The notes under the pieces are model-generated. The model saw nothing but the letters and a program-made list of their open reading frames with translations, ran no database searches and had not been told where the DNA came from. Positions 16,752 through 29,715 of a stretch of DNA of 64,000 nt are shown here, piece after piece. The stretch's first letter is position 1, and each line of letters opens with the position of its first letter. The translations under genes were made by a program, and so were the position numbers. Source of the DNA: DUOX01 sp050944015 (GTDB lineage: Bacteria > Bacillota > Clostridia > Oscillospirales > Oscillospiraceae); assembly GCA_050944015.1 (NCBI GenBank), contig JBMNQG010000002.1:1-64000 (forward strand), in the 5' to 3' direction.

Positions 16752-17180
16752 TTAGAAAGGCAGATCATCCTCGTCGTCGTTCAGCTCTGCAAATGCAGGC
16801 CCACCGTAGGTATCAGGCTGGAAACTGCTGCCGGCAGTGTCGCTTTCCTCGCGGCTTCTCTTGCTTTCGCCAAAATAGATATTTTCCACGACTACCTCCG
16901 CGCTGCGGCGTTTGCCGCCGTCGCGGTCTGTCCAGTCTCTAATCTGAAGCCGGCCGGCCACAACCGCCATGCTGCCCTTGAAAAAGTATTTATGGACAAA
17001 CTCGGCGGTGGAGCGCCAGGCGACGCAGTCGATGAAGTCCGTCTGTTTTTCGCCGCTTTCCCTGCTGGTAAAATCCCTGTCTACTGCCAGGGTGAAGGAT
17101 ACCACCGGCACCTGATTCTGGGTGTAACGCAGTTCAGGGTCACGGGTAAAGCGGCCCATAATCGTTATGTGGTTTAACAT
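16752..17180 (-). CDS. ssb: Single-stranded DNA-binding protein
   Basis: This 142-residue protein has an OB-fold (MLNHITIMGRFTRDPELRYT through about residue 105). A flexible linker follows, and the acidic C-terminal tip DDDEDDLPF recruits replication and repair enzymes. It coats single-stranded DNA in replication. The order rpsF-ssb-rpsR is the normal bacterial arrangement. Confidence 0.96.
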   Translation of the reverse strand: MLNHITIMGRFTRDPELRYTQNQVPVVSFTLAVDRDFTSRESGEKQTDFIDCVAWRSTAEFVHKYFFKGSMAVVAGRLQIRDWTDRDGGKRRSAEVVVENIYFGESKRSREESDTAGSSFQPDTYGGPAFAELNDDEDDLPF

Positions 17181-17194
17181 ATTACTTCCCCCCG

Positions 17195-17491
17195 TTATTC
17201 ATACTGCACGGTAATGAGGGAACGCATGATGCCATCTGTTATCCTGAAAACACGATCAAGCTCAGCGGGGAAGCTGGGATCGGATGTGAACTTGATCAGC
17301 ACATAATACCCTTCGGACAAGAAATCGATTTTATAGGCCAGCTTGCGCTTGCCCATCTCCTCAATTTCGTCGAGGGTACCGTTCTGCTCGATAAGCGTTT
17401 TGAACTTATCAACGAGTGCTTTAATTTCCTCCTCGCTGAGGGTGGGATTGATGATGAACATCACCTCATATTTTTCGCTTGTCTTTGCCAT
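17195..17491 (-). CDS. rpsF: 30S ribosomal protein S6
   Basis: This 98-residue protein contains KYEVMFIINPTLSEEEIKAL and ends SLITVQYE, the alpha/beta sandwich of S6, which pairs with S18 in the small subunit. GGAGGTGC places the start at 17491; an upstream in-frame ATG at 17536 would add 15 residues with no family match. Confidence 0.96.
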   Translation of the reverse strand: MAKTSEKYEVMFIINPTLSEEEIKALVDKFKTLIEQNGTLDEIEEMGKRKLAYKIDFLSEGYYVLIKFTSDPSFPAELDRVFRITDGIMRSLITVQYE

Positions 17492-17630
17492 TCTAGCACC
17501 TCCTTCTGGACATATGGCCCTCAAGAATGAGAGCAAGGATAGCCTGTTCCTACATGAACAGGCTCTATAATTATATATAAGATTCGGTGAATGTCAAGAA
17601 AAATATTAATTTGTAAGGCTTTCAGCATAT

Positions 17631-17662
17631 TAAGAGGTGAGGACATGGCGCCCTCACCTCGT
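17631..17662 (-). terminator. Terminator of nifJ
   Basis: On the minus strand GAGGTGAGG and CCTCACCTC pair around a nine-base loop just past the nifJ stop. Confidence 0.7.
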
Positions 17663-17667
17663 TAATT

Positions 17668-21219
<3,552 letters not shown>

Positions 21220-21446
21220 TTTATCATCTCCTTCGCGATAGCTATTATTTGCAAAAATGGTTATAATTAATTATTAGTTCCTAATTTTATCATTTTTCCT
21301 CCGAGAAGTAAATTAATGAATCCCGAAATGGAATAATTTTGTTACTTTGCCCTTAAGAACAGTAATTTTGAGGGCCATTTTTGATAGGTGCGCAAAAACG
21401 CGCCTTCTTTTTTGAGGATTAGAAAGCCTATTTAGGTAAATAATAC

Positions 21447-21475
21447 TTGTGATTTATCCCTTAATGTTATATAAT
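21447..21475 (+). promoter_or_regulatory. Sigma-A-type promoter of the Asp23/FakA operon
   Basis: TTGTGA at 21447-21452, a 17-base spacer and TATAAT at 21470-21475 lie 55 bases upstream of the Asp23-like start. The rest of the roughly 310-base gap between nifJ and this operon is AT-rich and shows nothing else. Confidence 0.7.
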
Positions 21476-21530
21476 GCTATACTATCCGATAGTCATCGGC
21501 TGGACTGCAAATAGGAAGGAGAGTCTCTCG

Positions 21531-21884
21531 ATGGTGAGAATTGAAAACGACAAGGGTACAATAACCATCACGAGCGATGTGTTTACCAACATAGCCGGCG
21601 ACGCGGCAACCAACTGCTTCGGCGTCAAAGGCATGGCCGGCCGCTCCAGGGAAAGCGGCCTGGTGCAGCTCCTTCGGCGGGACTCCATGTCCAAAGGCGT
21701 TTTTATCAGTTTCGATAACGGCGGCAGCATTTCCATAGAACTGCACATCGTCGTAGATCACGGGGTCAACCTCAATGCGCTGTGCAAAAGCATAATAAGC
21801 GAGGTCAGCTATAAGGTCAGTAGCGCCACCGGCGTTCCGGTGAAAAGAGTAGACGTCTACGTTGACTCCATGATTATTGACTAG
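21531..21884 (+). CDS. Asp23/Gls24-family protein (YloU-like)
   Basis: This 117-residue protein (MVRIENDKGTITITSDVFTN at the start) matches the Asp23/Gls24 envelope-stress family, with the typical GVKGMAGRS and VSSATGVPVKRVDVYVDSM. The family forms membrane-associated assemblies linked to cell-envelope homeostasis. AGGAAGGAG ten bases upstream picks the ATG at 21531. The FakA-like gene follows 38 bases later, a pairing seen as yloU-yloV in Bacillus. Confidence 0.9.
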   Translation: MVRIENDKGTITITSDVFTNIAGDAATNCFGVKGMAGRSRESGLVQLLRRDSMSKGVFISFDNGGSISIELHIVVDHGVNLNALCKSIISEVSYKVSSATGVPVKRVDVYVDSMIID

Positions 21885-21922
21885 AGAACCTTACTCCAGA
21901 GGTTCTGCGGAGGTGCTTTCAA

Positions 21923-23563
21923 ATGAGAGAATATATAGACGGCATTGCTTTCAGAGACATGGTGCTATGCGCCTATGACGCTCTTGAAGCAAACCGTCAG
22001 CGTATAAACGAACTCAACGTGTTTCCAGTGCCCGACGGGGATACCGGCACGAACATGAGCCTGACAATGAGCGCTGCTGTCACCGAACTCCGGAAAAAGC
22101 AGCCCACCACGGTGGATTCCGTGGCCGATGTGACCGCTTCCGCCCTCCTACGCGGCGCAAGGGGCAATTCAGGCGTCATACTTTCCCTCCTGTTTCGCGG
22201 CATGGCAAAGAGCCTGAAGGGCAAAACAAGCGCCGACGCCCTTGACCTGGCCCAGGCCATGACCGAGGGAGTCGAGGCGGCGTACAAGGCCGTTATGAAG
22301 CCCACAGAGGGAACCATTCTCACAGTGTCCCGCATGGCGGCTAATTCCGCATTGGAGTTCGCCCAGGCGGGCAGCGACGTGGAGCTCATGCTGGTCTGCG
22401 CCCTTGAGTCTGCCAAAGACGCTTTGGCGGAAACAATCAACCAGAACCCGGTATTAAAGAAGGCGGGCGTTATAGACGCCGGCGGGCAGGGCTACGTAAT
22501 TATTCTGGACGCCATGCTTGCATCCCTCCAGGGCAGGGCCACCGCCAAGCTCAGCGAAGAGGAAAAGCCCAGGGAATCGGCGGATTTCTCCAGCTTTAAA
22601 ACAGAGGATATAACCTTCACCTACTGCACCGAGTTTATCGTCAGCCGGGCCAACGACAAGTCGCCTCACCTGCTCCGCTCCTTTTTGGAAACGCTGGGGG
22701 ACAGCGTCGTGGTCGTGGACGACGATGAGATAATCAAGACCCATGTGCACACGAACCAGCCGGGCCAGGTGATAATCGAAGCCCTCACCTACGGGCCCCT
22801 GCTTACGGTCAAGATAGAAAACATGCGGGAGCAGCATACAAACCTCGGCGGGGGAGTCCAGGAAGGCAGCCCCGCGGCGGAAGAGGAGGAAATTGCGCCT
22901 CCCGAGAAAAAATACGGCGCCGTGGCCGTCTGCTCCGGCAAGGGTATGGAAAAGATTTTCCGGGAGCTGGGCGTGGACGGCATAGTAACCGGCGGTCAGA
23001 CCATGAACCCTTCCACCGAGGATATACTGCGGGAAATCAACCGCACCCCGGCGGAAATCGTCTTTGTGTTTCCAAACAACAAAAACATCATTATGGCGGC
23101 CGAACAGTGCATTCCGCTGTCGGAAAAGAAAATAATCGTTATACCCACCAAAACCGTGCCTCAGGGAGTATCCGCTATGCTGAACATGGATACATACGCC
23201 GAGGAGGACGAGCTTGTAGCTGCCCTCAATGACTCTGTATCCAAAGTTCGCACGGCCCTTGTAACCTATGCCGCCAGAGTTTCCGAGTTTGACGGCCACA
23301 GCATCAGCGCCGGAGAGTACCTGGCCATGCTGGACGGCTCCCTTATTGGCAACTTTAGCGACTTCTCCCGCCTCCTTGACAAGCTGATTGAGACATTCAA
23401 GGAATATGACCCGGAGTTTATCTCCATCTACTACGGGGAGGAAGTTGACGAAAAGAGCGCCCAGGATGTGAGCGATACCATAGCCAGCCACTTCCCGGAC
23501 GCGGAGGTTAACCTTATTTACGGCGGGCAACCCGTTTACTATTATATGATTTCACTTGAATAA
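21923..23563 (+). CDS. fakA: Fatty-acid kinase catalytic subunit, DAK2-domain (YloV/FakA)
   Basis: This 546-residue protein has an N-terminal DAK2 (DhaL-like) kinase domain with NVFPVPDGDTGTNMSLTM, the aspartates that bind magnesium-ATP, and LLRGARGNSGVILSLLFRG. A middle region and a C-terminal DegV-like section follow, with DGIVTGGQTMNPSTEDIL. In the Fak system it phosphorylates exogenous fatty acids presented by a FakB protein; no fakB is in the window. AGGTGC precedes the ATG. Confidence 0.88.
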   Translation: MREYIDGIAFRDMVLCAYDALEANRQRINELNVFPVPDGDTGTNMSLTMSAAVTELRKKQPTTVDSVADVTASALLRGARGNSGVILSLLFRGMAKSLKGKTSADALDLAQAMTEGVEAAYKAVMKPTEGTILTVSRMAANSALEFAQAGSDVELMLVCALESAKDALAETINQNPVLKKAGVIDAGGQGYVIILDAMLASLQGRATAKLSEEEKPRESADFSSFKTEDITFTYCTEFIVSRANDKSPHLLRSFLETLGDSVVVVDDDEIIKTHVHTNQPGQVIIEALTYGPLLTVKIENMREQHTNLGGGVQEGSPAAEEEEIAPPEKKYGAVAVCSGKGMEKIFRELGVDGIVTGGQTMNPSTEDILREINRTPAEIVFVFPNNKNIIMAAEQCIPLSEKKIIVIPTKTVPQGVSAMLNMDTYAEEDELVAALNDSVSKVRTALVTYAARVSEFDGHSISAGEYLAMLDGSLIGNFSDFSRLLDKLIETFKEYDPEFISIYYGEEVDEKSAQDVSDTIASHFPDAEVNLIYGGQPVYYYMISLE

Positions 23564-23572
23564 GCAATTATG

Positions 23573-23594
23573 CCCCGGACGCGCAGGTCCGGGG
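23573..23594 (+). terminator. Terminator hairpin of fakA
   Basis: The arms CCCCGGAC and GTCCGGGG enclose a six-base loop, with TATATTTTT following. Confidence 0.75.
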
Positions 23595-23615
23595 CCTATA
23601 TTTTTAATTAATTTT

Positions 23616-23648
23616 AAGTCTCGAATCTGATGATTCGGGACTTTTTGT
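23616..23648. terminator. Terminator hairpin between converging genes
   Basis: The arms AAGTCTCGAATC and GATTCGGGACTT enclose a four-base loop and are followed by TTTTG on the plus strand. It separates fakA from the convergent membrane-protein gene. Confidence 0.65.
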
Positions 23649-23651
23649 CGT

Positions 23652-24434
23652 TTATTCTTCTTCCTCCAGGTTTTCCACCAGCACCGCGGTGGTGAGAAGC
23701 AGCAAAACGGCTGTGGCCAAAAATATGAGCTGCCTGCCCATTGTGGGGTTGTCCGCCAGGGCGACGAAGCACATATACCCGCCCAGGCCGCAGAAGTATA
23801 TGGCGGAAAAGGGCTTCGCCCTCCCGAAAGCATAGCCGCACAGGAAATAAAAACCCAAAATGGCGGCGGAAATCGCCAGTATCTCTATGGCGTAGGCCCA
23901 AACCGTGGGATTAGCCGCATGCTCCTTGTAGGAGACTATTAGCCAGAAACAAAACTGTGCAACCGGCACCACCGAGCAGAGGCACTTGGTTCCCGTATCC
24001 AAGCGGCTTTTCACGCCGTTCAGCAACACGGGCACGGCCACTCCCGACGCGGCGGTCAGCAGCGCCAGGATTCTGAATAAAACGGGGTATTCGCTGTGAC
24101 CAGAAGCGATGAACATCCACGCGGCCCCTGCGACCATCAAAAATCCGAAGGCTATATAGCCCAGGGGGAAGAAAACCGTACGCCCCTTGAGCGCAGATTC
24201 CAATTCTCCGGATGCTTTGTACTTTTTTAGCCCCCTTACAAAAGCTAAATATGCAAGGGCAGTGACTGCTAAAAGAATTGCGACTATATAGCTCAGAGAC
24301 GCGCCGGGGGTCGCAAGCCCCGTTTCCTTGTCAAATACGGCAAGGTTCTGCATCCACCGCAGCAGGAGGCTGAACGCACCCATGACAAATAAAAAAACGC
24401 AAATTTTTAATGCTTTTTTCTGCATACTCCGCAT
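23652..24434 (-). CDS. Multi-spanning membrane protein of unknown function
   Basis: This 260-residue protein has about eight hydrophobic segments, a first segment behind a short basic start (MRSMQKKALKICVF) and an acidic C-terminal tip (NLEEEE). No family motif was recognised. It is monocistronic between fakA and spoIID, both on the other strand. Confidence 0.65.
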   Translation of the reverse strand: MRSMQKKALKICVFLFVMGAFSLLLRWMQNLAVFDKETGLATPGASLSYIVAILLAVTALAYLAFVRGLKKYKASGELESALKGRTVFFPLGYIAFGFLMVAGAAWMFIASGHSEYPVLFRILALLTAASGVAVPVLLNGVKSRLDTGTKCLCSVVPVAQFCFWLIVSYKEHAANPTVWAYAIEILAISAAILGFYFLCGYAFGRAKPFSAIYFCGLGGYMCFVALADNPTMGRQLIFLATAVLLLLTTAVLVENLEEEE

Positions 24435-24535
24435 AATTATAGACCTGACCCAGTAATCTTTAATGTTAACTTATTCTATAACTCTTTTTTAAAACCGTCA
24501 ATAAATTTTTCTGCCCGGTCAACGGAGGGTTTTTT

Positions 24536-25558
24536 ATGATAAAACGGACCGTTATAATTTCAATTATTCTTCTATTAATCGCCCTGTGCCTGCCCCTGCT
24601 TTTCGTCGATAAATCCGCGGCCCAAAACGCACCGCAAGAAACACCGGAGCCTTCCCCCTCAGAAGCATCCGCTTCCGCCAATCCGCTTAAAAATGCCTAT
24701 ACTCCCGGCAAGGACAGCACCATAAGCTTTACCTCCCTCATAGACGGCAGGCTCATGAAGGTAAACATGGATTCATACCTACCCGGCGTTCTGGCGGCGG
24801 AAATGCCCGCCTCCTTTGAAACGGAGGCCCTGAAGGCCCAGGCAGTCGCCGCCCGGACATACATACTTTTCTTCATAATTTCCGAAAATCCCCGGCACCC
24901 CCAGGCGGCCGTGTGCAACGACGCCAGCTGCTGCAAAGCCTATCTGGACGAGGAGGCCCTGAGGGAAAGATGGGGCGACAAATATGACGAGTATTGGCAG
25001 AAGATGCTCTCCGCCGTCTCCGAGACCGACGGACAGTACCTAATATGGGACGGTCAGATTATCCAGGCGGCATTTCACTCTTCCTCCTCCGGGAAAACTG
25101 AAGACAGCGGAAACGTCTGGGCCGACCTCCCCTATCTGGTCAGCGTTGATAGCCCCGAAACGGAGGCGGACGTGCCCAACTACATCACCACGGTGGAGGT
25201 GTCCCCCGAGGACTTCCGCCGGACCATTCTGGGCAGCTTCCCCAACGCCTCCCTGGACGGCGACCCCGCCCTGTGGCTGGGGGAAATAAGTTACAACGAC
25301 AGCGTACGGGTGGACAAGGCAACCATAGGGGGCTTGGAAGTGTCCGGCGTACAGATGAGGGGGCTCTTTTCCCTCCGTTCCACCGCCTTCAAGCTGGAGT
25401 ATACGGGAGAATACTTCCTCTTCACCGTCACCGGCTACGGCCACGGGGTCGGCATGAGCCAGTACGGGGCAAACGTAATGGCAAAGTCCGGCAAAACCTA
25501 TGTGGAGATACTGTCTCACTATTACCCGGGCACGGAACTTGTTTTTTCCGCCGGCTGA
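24536..25558 (+). CDS. spoIID: Stage II sporulation protein D (SpoIID)
   Basis: This 340-residue protein has one N-terminal membrane anchor (residues about 5-25), a Pro/Ser-rich linker and the SpoIID lytic transglycosylase domain. The likely catalytic glutamate is in LAAEMPASFETEALKAQAVA. Other family blocks are AARTYILF, AFHSSSSGKTEDS and the end block GYGHGVGMSQYGANVMAK. It degrades peptidoglycan during forespore engulfment. It is a further marker of sporulation. Confidence 0.93.
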   Translation: MIKRTVIISIILLLIALCLPLLFVDKSAAQNAPQETPEPSPSEASASANPLKNAYTPGKDSTISFTSLIDGRLMKVNMDSYLPGVLAAEMPASFETEALKAQAVAARTYILFFIISENPRHPQAAVCNDASCCKAYLDEEALRERWGDKYDEYWQKMLSAVSETDGQYLIWDGQIIQAAFHSSSSGKTEDSGNVWADLPYLVSVDSPETEADVPNYITTVEVSPEDFRRTILGSFPNASLDGDPALWLGEISYNDSVRVDKATIGGLEVSGVQMRGLFSLRSTAFKLEYTGEYFLFTVTGYGHGVGMSQYGANVMAKSGKTYVEILSHYYPGTELVFSAG

Positions 25559-25883
25559 GCCTGCGGTGGCCAGCCTTGTTTTTTCCTGCTTTTGTCGTAT
25601 TATATTTTGCTGCAAACTTCAAAAACTACAACAAGGAAAACCAATTACGCGTCCTAAAAGGGCTTAAGACAGAGCATGTAGGGCCTCATCGCACCCCGAG
25701 GGCGGCTGCTCCGTGCTTGGAGATAAATGCCCTAGGCTTTGAGCTTGCGGGACGGGAAACCTGCGGTCGCCCCAGTGGGCGGCCTTCTGTATTTGCGGAA
25801 ACAACCATTCGGCAGATTTCCTTTTTTTCCAATAAGCTAGTATTATAATTATGAATAAACTGTCAATTCGTGTATCAGAGCAC
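25559..25883 (+). other. Long gene-free stretch with potential RNA structure
   Basis: No credible gene lies between spoIID and the hrcA promoter. Within 25660-25800 there are several complementary pieces: TAGGGC with GCCCTA about 45 bases later, CTCC with GGAG, and GGTCGCCC with GGGCGGCC around a four-base loop. This could be a small structured RNA such as 6S-like RNA, or simply the spoIID terminator region. I could not match it to a known RNA. Confidence 0.25.
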
Positions 25884-25912
25884 TTGACAATGGATATTAT
25901 TAGTGATACATT
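25884..25912 (+). promoter_or_regulatory. Promoter of hrcA-grpE-dnaK operon
   Basis: TTGACA at 25884-25889 and an extended -10 (TGA then TACATT at 25907-25912) with a 17-base spacer lie immediately before and partly inside the CIRCE operator, so HrcA binding would block RNA polymerase. Confidence 0.7.
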
Positions 25913-25937
25913 AGCACTCGAAGGCCGAGAGTGCCAA
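25911..25937 (+). promoter_or_regulatory. CIRCE operator
   Basis: TTAGCACTC, nine bases, then GAGTGCCAA is the CIRCE inverted repeat with one deviation from consensus (C for T near the end). It is the binding site of HrcA, encoded 37 bases downstream, giving autoregulated heat-shock control. Confidence 0.93.
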
Positions 25938-25973
25938 AAACAGGATTTATCCGGGCGCAGGTGGTGATGTGTT

Positions 25974-27065
25974 GTGAAGCTAAGCGACAGAAAAAAGAAG
26001 ATATTGGCAGCAATTATTGAAAACTACATTGACTCCGCAGAACCTGTGGGCTCCAAAGCCATCGCCCGAAGCTCCGGCCTGGGGCTTTCTTCAGCCACAA
26101 TTAGGAATGAGATGGCCGAGCTTACAGCCATGGGATATTTGGAGCAGCCTCACACCTCCGCCGGACGCATACCATCCCCGAAGGGCTATCGCCTGTACGT
26201 CAACGAGCTGATGCGCAGGCACAGGCTGTCCCTGGAAGAAATGCAGGCCATCAACTACAGCCTTAGCCAGAAAGTGCATCAGCTTGACATGCTTATGGGC
26301 AATATCGGGCGCCTGGCCTCCCAGCTGACCAATTATCCTGCCCTTGCCCTGGCGCCTCCTACGCCTGCCACCATTCAGCGTTTTGACATGATTTATATCA
26401 ACGCCAATACCTTCATTATAGTAGCGCTTTTGAGCAACAACACCGTAAAAAACAAGCTGGTGCACCTGCCCTTTTCCGTCGAGCAGGGCATGGTTCAAAA
26501 GCTCTCTACCCTCTTCAACGTGAATTTAACGGGCATTACCGAGGACAAAATAACAAACATGCTCATCAACACTCTGGAGCGGGCCTCAGGAGACACCATG
26601 GGCCTCGTTTCCGTTATTGCCGGCTTTGCAATTGAAGTGCTTCACCGGTCCCAGGCGGGCCAGGCAGTGGTCACCGGCACGCCCAACCTTCTCAGGCTGC
26701 CGGAGTTCCGTGACCCGGAGAAGGCCCACAGGGTGATGAGCTATCTGTCCGACATAAATCATCTTTTGGAGCTTACGGAACTGGATAACGAGAACGATAT
26801 TCCAGATAATGATATAAAAGTTTATATAGGCCCCGAAAACGTAGCCGAGGAGCTGCAGGATTCCAGCGTGGTATTAGCAGGTTACAACGCTGGGGATAAT
26901 ATGCAGGGGCTTATTGGGGTGGTTGGCCCCACCAGGATGGACTATTCCAGGGTGGCAGCCAAGCTAAGCTACATTGCGGAAGGCTTGAGCAGGCTGCTGG
27001 CCAGTGGTGAAGCCCCCCAGGGCTTTGACAAGATTATGATCAAAGGAGATGATATAGATGAGTAA
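25974..27065 (+). CDS. hrcA: Heat-inducible transcription repressor HrcA
   Basis: This 363-residue repressor has an N-terminal winged helix (LSDRKKKILAAIIENYIDSA, then SSATIRNEMAELTAMGYLEQ with HTSAGRIPS) and a C-terminal GAF-like dimerisation part. It binds CIRCE and depends on GroEL in relatives. The start is GTG at 25974. It overlaps grpE by eight bases. Confidence 0.97.
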   Translation: MKLSDRKKKILAAIIENYIDSAEPVGSKAIARSSGLGLSSATIRNEMAELTAMGYLEQPHTSAGRIPSPKGYRLYVNELMRRHRLSLEEMQAINYSLSQKVHQLDMLMGNIGRLASQLTNYPALALAPPTPATIQRFDMIYINANTFIIVALLSNNTVKNKLVHLPFSVEQGMVQKLSTLFNVNLTGITEDKITNMLINTLERASGDTMGLVSVIAGFAIEVLHRSQAGQAVVTGTPNLLRLPEFRDPEKAHRVMSYLSDINHLLELTELDNENDIPDNDIKVYIGPENVAEELQDSSVVLAGYNAGDNMQGLIGVVGPTRMDYSRVAAKLSYIAEGLSRLLASGEAPQGFDKIMIKGDDIDE

Positions 27066-27678
27066 GAATAACGACGCAGCCCGGGACAATGCGCAGAATA
27101 CGGGTTGCGAAGAAAGCAGGGGCTCCCCGGACACAGAAGTCTCTCCTGAGGAGGCCGCATGCCCCGTTGCGGAAGAGGAAGCCGCAAAACCCGCCGCAGC
27201 AGAGGAAAATGCAAGTCCTGACGAGTTATCCGTTTTATCTGCTGAAATCAAGTCCCTGAAGGATGAGCTGGCTGCCGAAAAGGACAAGTACCTCCGCCTG
27301 CTGGCCGAGTATGACAACTACCGCAAGCGCAGCCAAAAGGAGCGCGAGAACATATTTTTTGACGTTCAGGCTGAAACCATCACCAGGTTTCTGCCGGTTT
27401 ACGACAACCTGGCCCGCGCCCTCGCCCAGGAAACCGCCGACGAGGCATATCGCAAAGGCGTGGAGATGATAATGGCCCAGTTTCAGGAAATCCTCGAAAA
27501 ATTCGGGGTTACCGAAATCGAGGCGCTGGGCAGGAAGTTTGACCCCGAACTCCACAATGCCGTAATGCACACCGAGGACGAGACCAAGGGAGAAAACGAG
27601 ATTGTGGAGGAGTTCCAAAAGGGCTTTATGATGGGCGACAGGGTCATCAGGTATTCCATGGTAAAAGTGGCCAACTAA
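27058..27678 (+). CDS. grpE: Nucleotide exchange factor GrpE
   Basis: This 206-residue protein has an acidic low-complexity N-terminus (about 60 residues rich in E and A), a long coiled coil (ELAAEKDKYLRLLAEYDNYR onward) and the C-terminal beta domain ending MVKVAN. It releases ADP from DnaK. The ATG overlaps the end of hrcA. Confidence 0.96.
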   Translation: MSKNNDAARDNAQNTGCEESRGSPDTEVSPEEAACPVAEEEAAKPAAAEENASPDELSVLSAEIKSLKDELAAEKDKYLRLLAEYDNYRKRSQKERENIFFDVQAETITRFLPVYDNLARALAQETADEAYRKGVEMIMAQFQEILEKFGVTEIEALGRKFDPELHNAVMHTEDETKGENEIVEEFQKGFMMGDRVIRYSMVKVAN

Positions 27679-27748
27679 GTTTTGATTTTTGATTCGTGGC
27701 GCTTCTTACGCCTTACAATAAACTGATTATTTTGGAGGTAACACAATT

Positions 27749-29596
27749 ATGGGAAAAATCATAGGAATAGATTTGGGTACAACTAACTCATGCGTCGCCG
27801 TAATGGAAGGCGGCGAGCCTGTAGTAATCCCAAACGCAGAAGGCAGCCGCACGACTCCCTCCGTTGTTGCCTTTTCTAAAACCGGAGAGCGCATGGTTGG
27901 CCAGGTTGCAAAGCGTCAGGCCATCACCAACCCAGACCGCACCATAATTTCCATCAAGCGCGAGATGGGTACTGACTACAGGGTTAAAATAGACGACAAG
28001 CAGTATTCTCCCCCGGAGATATCTGCCATGATACTCCAGAAGCTGAAGGCGGACGCCGAGGCTTATCTGGGCTGCCCGGTAACCGAGGCGGTCATCACCG
28101 TTCCCGCCTACTTTACCGACAGCCAGCGTCAGGCCACCAAGGATGCAGGCCGTATTGCCGGCCTGGATGTCAAGCGCATCATTAACGAGCCCACGGCGGC
28201 GGCCCTGGCCTACGGCCTTGACAAGGAAGGGGACCAGAAGATTCTGGTTTACGACCTGGGCGGCGGCACCTTTGACGTATCCGTTCTGGAAATTGGCGAC
28301 GGCGTTATAGAGGTTCTCGCCACCGCCGGTAACAACCGCCTGGGCGGCGACGACTTTGACGATTGCATCGTCAAGTACCTGCTGGAGGAATTCCGTAAGG
28401 AAACCGGCATTGACCTCTCCGCGGACAAGGTTGCCATGCAGAGGCTGCGGGAGGCCGCTGAAAAGGCCAAGATCGAGCTGTCCAGCGTCACCACCACCAA
28501 CGTCAACCTGCCCTACATCACGGCTGACGCCACCGGCCCCAAGCACATGGACATAAACCTCACAAGGGCAAAATTCAACGAGCTTACCAGCCACCTAGTG
28601 GAAAAGACCATGGGCCCCGTAAAGCAGGCCCTGTCCGACGCCGGTCTTTCTCCGGGGCAGCTTTCCAAGGTCCTGCTGGTCGGCGGCTCCACCCGCATCC
28701 CGGCAGTGCAGGAGGCCGTCAAGGCCTTTACAGGCAAGGAGTCCTTCAAGGGCATTAACCCCGACGAATGCGTGGCCATAGGCGCGGCCATTCAGGGCGG
28801 CGTCCTGGGCGGCGACGTGGAGGGCATACTCCTTCTGGACGTCACTCCCCTGTCCCTGGGTATAGAAACCCTGGGCGGCGTGTTTACACGCCTGATAGAG
28901 CGCAACACCACCATACCCACCAGAAAGAGCCAGATTTTCTCCACCGCCGCAGACAACCAGACCTCCGTTGAGATACACGTCCTGCAGGGCGAGCGCGAAA
29001 TGGCCAAGGACAACAAGACCCTCGGCCGCTTCCACCTGCACGGCATCCCGCCCGCACCCAGGGGCGTTCCTCAAATCGAAGTTACCTTTGACATAGACGC
29101 CAACGGCATAGTCAACGTCTCAGCCAAGGACTTGGGCACAGGCAAGGAGCAGGCCATCACAATCACCGCATCCTCCAACCTCTCCAAGGATGAAATCGAG
29201 CGGGCGGTACGCGAGGCCGAACAGTACGCGGCGGAAGATAAGAAGCGCAAGGAAGAGGTTGAAATCCGGAATCAGGGCGACCAGATGGTCTACCAGACGG
29301 AAAAGACCCTCTCCGAGATGGGCGATAAAATGGACCCCGCCGACAAGAGCGAGGTTGAAAGCGCCCTCAACGCTCTGAAGAGCGCTCTTTCCGGCACCGA
29401 CGCCAACGCCATCAAGTCCGCTACCGAGTCATTAACGCAAGTGTTCTATAAGGTTTCCGAAAAACTTTACAGGCAGTCCTCTGCTCAGAACACCGACAAT
29501 ACAAGCGCCGGCTCCGCCGAAAGCTCAACCGGCGGTCAGCAGTATTACGACGCGGACTACAAGGTAGTGGACGAAGACGATAAAGACAATAAATAA
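27749..29596 (+). CDS. dnaK: Molecular chaperone DnaK (Hsp70)
   Basis: This 615-residue Hsp70 starts GKIIGIDLGTTNSCVAVMEG. It has the Gram-positive-type ATPase domain, the linker after VLLLDVTPLSLG, a substrate-binding domain and a helical lid, and ends YKVVDEDDKDNK. It folds client proteins with DnaJ and GrpE. GGAGGT precedes the ATG. Confidence 0.98.
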   Translation: MGKIIGIDLGTTNSCVAVMEGGEPVVIPNAEGSRTTPSVVAFSKTGERMVGQVAKRQAITNPDRTIISIKREMGTDYRVKIDDKQYSPPEISAMILQKLKADAEAYLGCPVTEAVITVPAYFTDSQRQATKDAGRIAGLDVKRIINEPTAAALAYGLDKEGDQKILVYDLGGGTFDVSVLEIGDGVIEVLATAGNNRLGGDDFDDCIVKYLLEEFRKETGIDLSADKVAMQRLREAAEKAKIELSSVTTTNVNLPYITADATGPKHMDINLTRAKFNELTSHLVEKTMGPVKQALSDAGLSPGQLSKVLLVGGSTRIPAVQEAVKAFTGKESFKGINPDECVAIGAAIQGGVLGGDVEGILLLDVTPLSLGIETLGGVFTRLIERNTTIPTRKSQIFSTAADNQTSVEIHVLQGEREMAKDNKTLGRFHLHGIPPAPRGVPQIEVTFDIDANGIVNVSAKDLGTGKEQAITITASSNLSKDEIERAVREAEQYAAEDKKRKEEVEIRNQGDQMVYQTEKTLSEMGDKMDPADKSEVESALNALKSALSGTDANAIKSATESLTQVFYKVSEKLYRQSSAQNTDNTSAGSAESSTGGQQYYDADYKVVDEDDKDNK

Positions 29597-29669
29597 AATA
29601 AGGAAAACAAGTAGCGAGTTACCGCTACACTCTCTAAATGCGGCTGCGGCCGCAATACCCCCGGTTTCG

Positions 29670-29692
29670 GCGGGCGCACCCAGTGCGCCCGC
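29670..29692 (+). other. Strong hairpin between dnaK and dnaJ
   Basis: The ten-base arms GCGGGCGCAC and GTGCGCCCGC enclose a three-base loop. No T run follows, so it is probably an mRNA-stability or processing element that sets the DnaK to DnaJ ratio rather than a full terminator (inference). Confidence 0.55.
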
Positions 29693-29715
29693 ATTTACCG
29701 GATTGAGGTGACCAT

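Noticed and set aside
21220..21446. Rex operator upstream of nifJ
   Set aside because: No TTGTTAA-type inverted repeat with the right spacing is present; the region is only AT-rich.
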